Assembly (NCBI GenBank): GCA_017520155.1
Contig: JAFXGR010000080.1
Location: forward strand, 1 to 44,989
Length of the DNA: 44,989 nucleotides
Source of the DNA: Lachnospiraceae bacterium
GTDB lineage: Bacteria; Bacillota; Clostridia; Lachnospirales; Lachnospiraceae
Direction of reading: 5' to 3'
The notes beneath the pieces were generated by a model. It worked only from the letters and a program-made list of their open reading frames with translations, ran no database searches and was not told the origin of the DNA. The translations under genes were made by a program, and so were the position numbers. This document shows, one piece after another, positions 39,484-44,989 of the stretch; the first letter of the stretch is position 1, and every line of letters begins with the position of its first letter.

Positions 39484-39549
39484 TATATGGTATATAATTT
39501 TGTTTAGTATAAGGATAAGTGTATATATATTCAAAAAGGGGAGGAAGTT

Positions 39550-39939
39550 ATGATTAATTCCAGTGCGTTCGATTATATTAATGTATTAGATAAAGCGGCA
39601 GATGCTGCCTGGCTTCGTAATGATGCTATTGCTAATAATATCGCTAATGTAGATACACCCGGTTATAAGAGACAGGATGTAAATTTTGAAGAGCAGCTGC
39701 GTAAGGCGCTAAAGCACAATCGATATGAAAGCATAGATGAGAAGGTGGGAAGAATTAATTTGAAAAGATTAAATCCTATGACTTATCGGGATCATGCAGG
39801 TTTCTCCTATCGTTTAGACCGAAACAATGTGGATATTGATACAGAAAATGTAGAACTTGCATCCAATCAGATTCGCTATCAGGGACTGACTGACAGTATT
39901 GGACAGGAATTTACTAATCTTACATCAGTAATGAAGTAA
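39550..39939 (+). CDS. flgB: Flagellar basal-body rod protein FlgB
   Basis: A 129-residue proximal rod protein and first gene of the fla operon, with GGGGAGGAAG before the ATG. The rod signature NNIANVDTPGYKRQDVNFEEQL lies at about 29-50, preceded by DAAWLRNDAIA. The C-terminal part has NVDIDTENVELASNQIRYQGLTDSI, typical of FlgB. It assembles just outside the membrane ring after export through the flagellar type III system. flgC follows 17 bases later. Confidence 0.96.
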   Translation: MINSSAFDYINVLDKAADAAWLRNDAIANNIANVDTPGYKRQDVNFEEQLRKALKHNRYESIDEKVGRINLKRLNPMTYRDHAGFSYRLDRNNVDIDTENVELASNQIRYQGLTDSIGQEFTNLTSVMK

Positions 39940-39956
39940 AATAGGAGGGGACAATT

Positions 39957-40400
39957 ATGGGAATGTTTGATGCTTTTGATATTAATGCAACAGGAATGAC
40001 TGCTCAGCGGTTTCGTATGGATATTATTTCACAGAATGTGGCTAATGCCAATACCACCAGAACAAGTGACGGAACACCCTATGTGAGAAAAGTGGTTACC
40101 TTTACGGAAAAGGATTCTCAGACACCTTTTCACCATGTGTTGAATAAAGCTACCGATCGATACTCAGGAAAAGGAGTAAAGATTAACGGTGTCTACGAGG
40201 ATAAGGAAAGCCAGATGAACATGGTTTATGATCCCTCTCATCCGGATGCAGATGAAAATGGGTATGTTACTTATCCTAATGTAAATATTATTACGGAAAT
40301 GACTAACCTGATTGATGCCAGCAGAAGCTATGAGGCTAATGCTACGGCATTTACGGCAAGTAAGAATATTGCCACTAAAGGCTTGAATATAGGGAAATAA
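39957..40400 (+). CDS. flgC: Flagellar basal-body rod protein FlgC
   Basis: A 147-residue proximal rod protein. It begins GMFDAFDINATGMTAQRFRMDIISQNVANANTTRTSDG in pieces typical of FlgC, with YVRKVVTF after it, and ends with the conserved VNIITEMTNLIDASRSYEANATAFTASKNI and GLNIGK. AGGAGGGG precedes the ATG. It is the second gene of the operon and packs with FlgB and FliE in the rod base. Confidence 0.96.
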   Translation: MGMFDAFDINATGMTAQRFRMDIISQNVANANTTRTSDGTPYVRKVVTFTEKDSQTPFHHVLNKATDRYSGKGVKINGVYEDKESQMNMVYDPSHPDADENGYVTYPNVNIITEMTNLIDASRSYEANATAFTASKNIATKGLNIGK

Positions 40401-40432
40401 GAAAATAAGGGAAGATAAAGGAGTATAGAAAG

Positions 40433-40762
40433 ATGGATATTACGGCATTGTATGGACTGAGCTCCGGAGTGATTGAAGAAACCCTGAAATCGGGTCAGGC
40501 AGCAGGGAAAACCAGTACTACTTTACAAGGTACACAAGAGTTTTCGGGTATACTGGAAACTGCCATGGAGAATATAAGAACAACCAATTCTTATTTGTCG
40601 GATATGGAGAATGAGGAGTTGAAGTTTGCTTTGGGGCAGACAGAAAATACCCATGATTTGGTGATTGCACAAATGAAGGCATCTACGGCGTTGCAATATA
40701 CGGTTGCATTAAGAGATAAGTTTCTGGAAAGCTACAAAGAACTTATGAATATGCAGATTTAA
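40433..40762 (+). CDS. fliE: Flagellar hook-basal body protein FliE
   Basis: A 109-residue adapter between the MS ring and the rod. The C-terminal half has the family pattern NEELKFALGQTENTHDLVIAQMKASTALQYTVALRDKFLESYKELMNMQI in consecutive blocks, and the N-terminal half is variable, as usual. AAAGGAG precedes the ATG by 9 bases. It lies between flgC and fliF in the standard order. Confidence 0.95.
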   Translation: MDITALYGLSSGVIEETLKSGQAAGKTSTTLQGTQEFSGILETAMENIRTTNSYLSDMENEELKFALGQTENTHDLVIAQMKASTALQYTVALRDKFLESYKELMNMQI

Positions 40763-40833
40763 AAGCGGTAGACCGGCGGGGCAAAGAAAGGCTGAATATA
40801 GCCAAAAGAATACTTAAGAATGGGTAAGGTACA

Positions 40834-42444
40834 ATGGTAGATAAGATAAAAGAGCTTCCGGGCAAATTTATGGAATGGTGGAATAAGTATTCCTCCAAAC
40901 AAAAAACAATTATAATTTCAGTTTTAGCAGGGGTAATTCTTGCTTTGGCAATTCTGATTACGGTGTTAACCAGACCGCAGTATGAATTGTTGGTGACTTG
41001 TGAATCTACAAAAGAGTCATCGGCAATCATTGAATTGTTAGAGGGGGCTTCGCCTGCTATTGATTATGTCTATTCAGAAGATGGATATCAGATCAAAGTA
41101 GAAAAAAGTCAGATTGGACAGGCTAATGTATTGCTTGGAGCAAATAATATTCCTACCACTAGAATGACTATCGATGATGTTACCAGTGGAGGGTTTAGTA
41201 CTACGGAATCTGACAAATTGAAGAGAAATAAGGCTTATTTGGAAGATTTGTTAGAAGAAGATCTGGAAAATCTTGAAAATGTAATTTCTGCTACAGTGGT
41301 ATTGAATATTCCAGAAGATGACGGAACTATGATTGCACAACAACAGGATTCTTCTGCCAGTGTAAGATTAGAACTGGCAGATCCTATTTCCAATGATCAA
41401 GCGGCAAATATTGCACAGTACTTAAAAACAGCTTTAGGTAATGAAGAGATTAAAACGATTACTATTATAGATAGTGAAGCAAATCTTCTGTTTTCCGGAG
41501 ATGATACCAGTTCCATTATTGGGAATGCAAACAGTCAGTTTACGGTAAAGCAGCAAACAGAAGCTGTTTTACAAAATAATATTAAAAAAGTATTGCTAGC
41601 AACAAATGAGTTCAATTTGGTAGAGGCTTCTCCTAATTTAGATCTTGATTTTTCCAGTGCGGAAAAAACAGAGCATCTTTTCTGGGCTCCTGACGGAAGA
41701 GTGGAAGGAATGCTTAGTCATGAAGATAATTATGAAGCGGAAACCAGCGGCGGTGTAGGCGGTGTGCCGGGTACAGACTCTAATAATGAGGATAATACCG
41801 ATTATGTGATGAATGATTATGAGTCTGCCAGCTCCTCTACCTCTGAAATTTCCAGAGATTATCTGCCCAATGAAAGTGTGGAATTAATTAACATTCCTCC
41901 CGGATTAATTAAATATGAATCTTCTTCTATTTCTGTAGCAGCGATTAAATATCGTGTGCTTAAAGAAGAAGATGCTAAGAGACAGGGACTTTTGGATGGA
42001 ATTACCTGGGAAGAATATAAGGTTCAAAATCAAGAGCGAACAAAGTTGGAAGTAGATGAAGATTTAGTAGATATGGTAGCTAAGGCTTCCGGGATCAGTG
42101 CAGAAAACATTTCCTTTGTTGCTTACGAAGAGCCTATGTACATAGATGCAGAAGGTATGGCTATGAAGGCTACGGATATTCTGCAGATTGTACTGATTGT
42201 ATTAATTTTAGGACTTCTTCTCTTTGTAATCTTTAGAAGCTTAAGAAGTGAAAAGCAAGTGGAAGAAGAGGAAGAGGTTTCTGTGGAAAGCTTACTTCAG
42301 TCTACACCGGAATCTGCTTTGGAGGATTTGGAAGCTGAAACTAAATCTGAAACAAGAAAGCTGATTGAGAAGTTTGTAGATGAAAATCCTGAGGCAGTTG
42401 CCAATTTACTGCGTAACTGGCTGAATGAAGATTGGGATATGTAA
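40834..42444 (+). CDS. fliF: Flagellar MS-ring protein FliF
   Basis: A 536-residue membrane-ring protein. Membrane segments are at about 25-46 and 449-468. Between them are the ring-building motifs with DYVYSEDGYQIKVEKSQIGQANVLL and ENVISATVVLNIPEDDG (YscJ/FliF domain), then a Ser/Asn/Gly-rich variable loop (about 300-345). The cytoplasmic C-terminus ends with EKFVDENPEAVANLLRNWLNEDW, the FliG-binding tail. Length is normal. AAGG lies a few bases before the ATG. A short stem (GAAACAG/CTGTTTC, 42446-42475) lies in the gap to fliG. Confidence 0.96.
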   Translation: MVDKIKELPGKFMEWWNKYSSKQKTIIISVLAGVILALAILITVLTRPQYELLVTCESTKESSAIIELLEGASPAIDYVYSEDGYQIKVEKSQIGQANVLLGANNIPTTRMTIDDVTSGGFSTTESDKLKRNKAYLEDLLEEDLENLENVISATVVLNIPEDDGTMIAQQQDSSASVRLELADPISNDQAANIAQYLKTALGNEEIKTITIIDSEANLLFSGDDTSSIIGNANSQFTVKQQTEAVLQNNIKKVLLATNEFNLVEASPNLDLDFSSAEKTEHLFWAPDGRVEGMLSHEDNYEAETSGGVGGVPGTDSNNEDNTDYVMNDYESASSSTSEISRDYLPNESVELINIPPGLIKYESSSISVAAIKYRVLKEEDAKRQGLLDGITWEEYKVQNQERTKLEVDEDLVDMVAKASGISAENISFVAYEEPMYIDAEGMAMKATDILQIVLIVLILGLLLFVIFRSLRSEKQVEEEEEVSVESLLQSTPESALEDLEAETKSETRKLIEKFVDENPEAVANLLRNWLNEDWDM

Positions 42445-42511
42445 GGAAACAGATAAACACGGTTTAAACTGTTTCGGAACATAAATCTGACAGGGATGAG
42501 GAGGAAAGGGT

Positions 42512-43528
42512 ATGGCCCGTAGTGGAGATGATAAATTAACAGGCTTACAAAAGTCCGCGATCCTATTGATTACCTTAGGACCGGAAAAGTCTGCAAGTAT
42601 ATTTAGACATTTAAAAGAAGAAGAAATAGAAGAATTAACTTTAGAAATTGCGAATACAAGAAGTATTACTACACAAATGAAAGAGGCAGTAATAGAAGAG
42701 TTTTATCAGGTTTGTCTGGCTCAGCAGTACATTGCGGAGGGTGGTATCGGTTACGCAAAGGAACTTTTGGAAAAAGCTTTAGGAACAGAGAAGGCCATGA
42801 GTGTAATAGGAAAGCTGACAGCTTCTCTTCAGGTAAAGCCTTTCGAATTTGTAAGAAAGACAGATGCTTCTCAGTTACTTAACTTTATTCAGGATGAACA
42901 TCCTCAAACCATTGCCTTGATTTTATCTTATTTATCACCAATGCAATCTTCTTTAATTATTTCAGCACTGCCCCCGGAAAGACAGGCAGATGTTGCAAAA
43001 CGTATTGCTATGATGGATAGAACAAGTCCTGATATTATAAAGGAAGTGGAAAAGATTTTGGAATCCAAGCTAGCAAGTCTTGTAAATCAGGATTACACCA
43101 TTATTGGCGGAGTAGATGCAGTAGTAGACATCTTAAACTCTGTAGATCGTGGAACAGAAAAACATATTATGGAAACATTGGAAATTGAAGAACCTGAATT
43201 GGCAGATGAAATTCGTAAGAAGATGTTTGTATTTGAAGATATTCTGCTTCTGGATGATAGGTCCATTCAGAGAGTTCTTAGAGATGTGGATAATAATGAT
43301 TTGGCTGTGGCTCTTAAGAGTGCTAATGAGCAGGTGCAGACAACAATCTTTAATAACCTGTCTAAACGTTTGGCGGCCATGATTCGTGAAGATATGGAAT
43401 TCATGGGACCTGTTCGTATGAAAGACGTAGAAGAAGCTCAGCAAAAGATTGTTAATATTATCAGAAAGTTGGAAGATTCAGCAGAAATTGTAATTTCCAG
43501 AGGTGGAGGAGACGAAATTGTTGTCTAA
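42512..43528 (+). CDS. fliG: Flagellar motor switch protein FliG
   Basis: A 338-residue rotor protein. The N-terminal domain LTGLQKSAILLITLGPEKSASIFRHL binds FliF, the middle domain has the EHPQTIALILSYL motif, and the C-terminal torque domain has FEDILLLDDRSIQRVLRDVDNNDLAVALK with the charged residues that face MotA, then RMKDVEEAQQKIVNIIRKLE. GAGGAGG precedes the ATG. The last 11 bases overlap fliH if that gene starts at TTG 43518. Confidence 0.97.
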   Translation: MARSGDDKLTGLQKSAILLITLGPEKSASIFRHLKEEEIEELTLEIANTRSITTQMKEAVIEEFYQVCLAQQYIAEGGIGYAKELLEKALGTEKAMSVIGKLTASLQVKPFEFVRKTDASQLLNFIQDEHPQTIALILSYLSPMQSSLIISALPPERQADVAKRIAMMDRTSPDIIKEVEKILESKLASLVNQDYTIIGGVDAVVDILNSVDRGTEKHIMETLEIEEPELADEIRKKMFVFEDILLLDDRSIQRVLRDVDNNDLAVALKSANEQVQTTIFNNLSKRLAAMIREDMEFMGPVRMKDVEEAQQKIVNIIRKLEDSAEIVISRGGGDEIVV

Positions 43529-44345
43529 AAATCTGATTAAGGCAAATCAATTTGTACTTAAAGAAAAAGATCCGGTTGTTTTGGATTCCAATGAATTATT
43601 TTCAAAAAAGGTTGAATTATACCAAAAAGATGAATTTTCTGAAGGTTTTTCCCAGGGGTTAGGGGCACCGGAAGTGGATGCTGTTTATTTGGGAGAAAAT
43701 GAGGAAGAGTTTTCCCAGGGAATAGAAGCTGTTTCCCCTCAGCCGGTTTATGAAGGACCTTCACCGGAAGAAATGATTGCCAAGGCGCAGGAAGAAATTG
43801 AACAGCTTCATGCGGAGGCAGATAAGGCCATAAGCTTTTTGAAGAAAAGATCAATGGAAGAGGGCCGGGAAGAAGGTTATCAAAGCGGCAGAATTGAAGC
43901 CATGCGAGAACTGGAAGAAGAGAAGATAAAATGGAAAGAAAAGGAAGCGCTTTTGGAGCAGGAGTTTCAAAAAAGAGTAGATGCTTTGGAGGTTCAGTTT
44001 GTAGAAACCATTACCGGAATCTACGAGGAAATCTTCAAGGTGGAATTGTCTTCCTATAAACCGGTACTTTTTAATGCAATCAGTAATACCATTCGTAGTA
44101 TAGAGGGAGTAAAAGATTTTATCATTCATGTGAGTAAAGAAGATTATCGTGAAGTTATTGCCGCTAAGGGTGAATTACTGGATAATATGATTTCCAAAAC
44201 GGTTACCGTGGAAATTGTGGAAGATATTACATTGAAAGAAAATGAATGTGTAATAGAAACTGATAATGGTATATTTGATTGCAGTATTGGAGCGCAAGTA
44301 GAAGAATTGAAACGCAGACTGCGTTTACTATCATATGAAAATTAA
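43518..44345 (+). CDS. fliH: Flagellar assembly protein FliH
   Basis: About 275 residues; a regulator of the export ATPase FliI. The middle is a long charged coiled coil with EEMIAKAQEEIEQLHAEADKAISFLKKRSMEEGREEGYQSGRIEAMRE in blocks, containing the GxxxG-like EEGREEGYQSG spacing of FliH. The C-terminal domain (VETITGIYEEIFKVELSSYKP and LKENECVIETDNGIFDCSIGAQVEELKRRL) resembles the V-ATPase E subunit family. The start is not ATG: TTG 43518, 7 bases after GGAGGA inside the fliG 3' end, fits best; TTG 43521 and GTG 43503 are alternatives, the last lacking room for a ribosome site. Confidence 0.93.
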   Translation: MLSKNLIKANQFVLKEKDPVVLDSNELFSKKVELYQKDEFSEGFSQGLGAPEVDAVYLGENEEEFSQGIEAVSPQPVYEGPSPEEMIAKAQEEIEQLHAEADKAISFLKKRSMEEGREEGYQSGRIEAMRELEEEKIKWKEKEALLEQEFQKRVDALEVQFVETITGIYEEIFKVELSSYKPVLFNAISNTIRSIEGVKDFIIHVSKEDYREVIAAKGELLDNMISKTVTVEIVEDITLKENECVIETDNGIFDCSIGAQVEELKRRLRLLSYEN

Positions 44346-44362
44346 GATAGAGGAATGGTAAA

Positions 44363-44989
44363 GTGGATAAAGCCATTGATTTTGCAAAATACCAAAAGGT
44401 ATTAGAGCAGTCATTATGTAAAAAAAAGGGAAAAATAGTAAATATAGTAGGATTGACTTTGGAATCTGCAGGGCCTGATGCAAAGCTTGGGGATATTTGT
44501 TATATTTATCCCTCGGACCCACAACTTAAGCCCATTATGGCTGAGGTGGTAGGATTTAAAGATGGAAAAACACAGCTTATGCCTTTTGATCTTACGGAAG
44601 GAATTGGTTTAGGTAATATTGTAGAAAATACAGGTGATGTATTAAAAATTTGGGTAGGTCCGGAGGTTCTCGGGAAATGTTTGGATGGATTGGGAAGACC
44701 CATAGACGGAAGTGCCATTACCACAGGACAGGCCTGTGTAGTGGAGGCTCAGCCGCCGGATCCTATGGAGAGAGAAATTATTACGGAAATCCTGCCCTTG
44801 GGAGTGAAAGCAGTAGATGGTTTAATTGCCATTGGTAAGGGACAAAGAATTGGTATTTTTGCCGGCTCCGGGGTGGGAAAGTCTACCTTACTGGGGATGT
44901 TTGCTAGAAATACAAAGGCAGATATTAATGTAATCGGTTTAATTGGAGAGCGTGGACGTGAAGTAAGAGAATTTATCGAACGGGATTTA
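44363..44989 (+). CDS. fliI: Flagellum-specific ATP synthase FliI (5' part)
   Basis: The first 209 codons of the flagellar type III export ATPase, cut by the window end. It starts at GTG with AGAGGA 8 bases upstream; the ATG at 44355 is in another frame. The beta-barrel region reads GKIVNIVGLTLESAGPDAKLGDI, then VLGKCLDGLGRPIDG, EAQPPDPMERE and EILPLGVKAVDGLIAIGKGQR. The Walker A motif GSGVGKST starts at Gly168, and VIGLIGERGREVREFIERDL closes the visible part. This order distinguishes FliI from F1-ATPase beta. It lies 17 bases after fliH, as in the usual fla operon. Confidence 0.96.
   Translation, partial: MDKAIDFAKYQKVLEQSLCKKKGKIVNIVGLTLESAGPDAKLGDICYIYPSDPQLKPIMAEVVGFKDGKTQLMPFDLTEGIGLGNIVENTGDVLKIWVGPEVLGKCLDGLGRPIDGSAITTGQACVVEAQPPDPMEREIITEILPLGVKAVDGLIAIGKGQRIGIFAGSGVGKSTLLGMFARNTKADINVIGLIGERGREVREFIERDL

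Noticed and set aside
39366-39549. A CodY box in front of flgB
   Set aside because: The best stretch (AATATTCGTCAATTT) differs from the consensus at five or more positions, which is expected by chance in A/T-rich DNA.
39356-39553. A 65-codon ORF between codY and flgB
   Set aside because: It starts inside the right arm of the codY terminator, covers the fla promoter, has a low-complexity Lys/Phe/Ile composition and no ribosome site.
1-44989. CRISPR array, tRNA, rRNA, prophage or complete insertion sequence
   Set aside because: I found no regularly spaced direct repeats, cloverleaf tRNA gene, rRNA motif, transposase, integrase or phage structural gene in the window.

Overview
The window looks like a chromosomal segment of a motile, low-G+C Gram-positive anaerobe of the Clostridia, most likely Lachnospiraceae (inference). 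The support is A/T-rich codon use, strong AGGAGG-type ribosome binding sites, lipoprotein-type solute-binding proteins, CodY, a YerC/TrpR-like regulator, DUF1836, a Tet(M)-like GTPase carrying a YacP/NYN tail, and a flagellar operon starting just downstream of topA and codY.

Layout. Positions 1-9358 form a sugar-utilisation locus: the tail of an AraC-type (YesN-like) response regulator, a YesM-like histidine kinase, a family 1 sugar-binding lipoprotein, two MalF/MalG-type permeases, a PIG-L/LmbE deacetylase, a GH65 glycoside phosphorylase and a Cof-type HAD phosphatase. There is no ATPase gene; such importers usually borrow a shared MsmK-type ATPase. Positions 9359-9895 are non-coding and hold a three-hairpin repeat, a consensus promoter and a structured leader for a chemoreceptor (9896-11593). 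A zinc-phospholipase-C-like protein and an MFS (Atg22/UMF1-like) transporter follow. Positions 13893-14386 are non-coding and contain a 166-bp fold-back palindrome plus a promoter/operator for the Tet(M)-like gene, which appears frameshifted near its 3' end. Then come an RsmF-type rRNA methyltransferase, a membrane-anchored FKBP/trigger-factor-like protein (minus strand), an ABC exporter half-transporter, a beta-CASP metallo-hydrolase, thyA, a dihydrofolate reductase, yerC (minus), a DUF1836 regulator with a perfect palindrome inside its promoter, and a 39-codon membrane ORF lacking a normal start codon.

Positions 26414-29334 (minus) are an OmpR-type response regulator, its kinase and a PepSY lipoprotein. 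Next, on the plus strand, are an NMT1-type binding lipoprotein without its own permease, an SPFH/zinc-ribbon protein, pcrA, a small acidic membrane protein, an RlmD/RumA-type methyltransferase, topA, codY (with a 14/15 CodY box in front of its promoter) and the start of the fla operon flgB-flgC-fliE-fliF-fliG-fliH-fliI, cut by the window end.

How it works together. The first locus senses and imports an oligosaccharide and phosphorolyses it in the cytoplasm. The central part is mostly housekeeping (translation, nucleotide and RNA metabolism). The last 6.5 kb links nutrient sensing (CodY) physically to flagellar basal body and export apparatus assembly. The most unusual content is non-coding: three dispersed copies of an element ending in GTAACTATTCAG-like inverted repeats, one fold-back element with a possible relic 1.5 kb away, and several palindromic or tandem-repeat operator candidates. 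I did not find a CRISPR array, rRNA, tRNA, prophage or complete insertion sequence.
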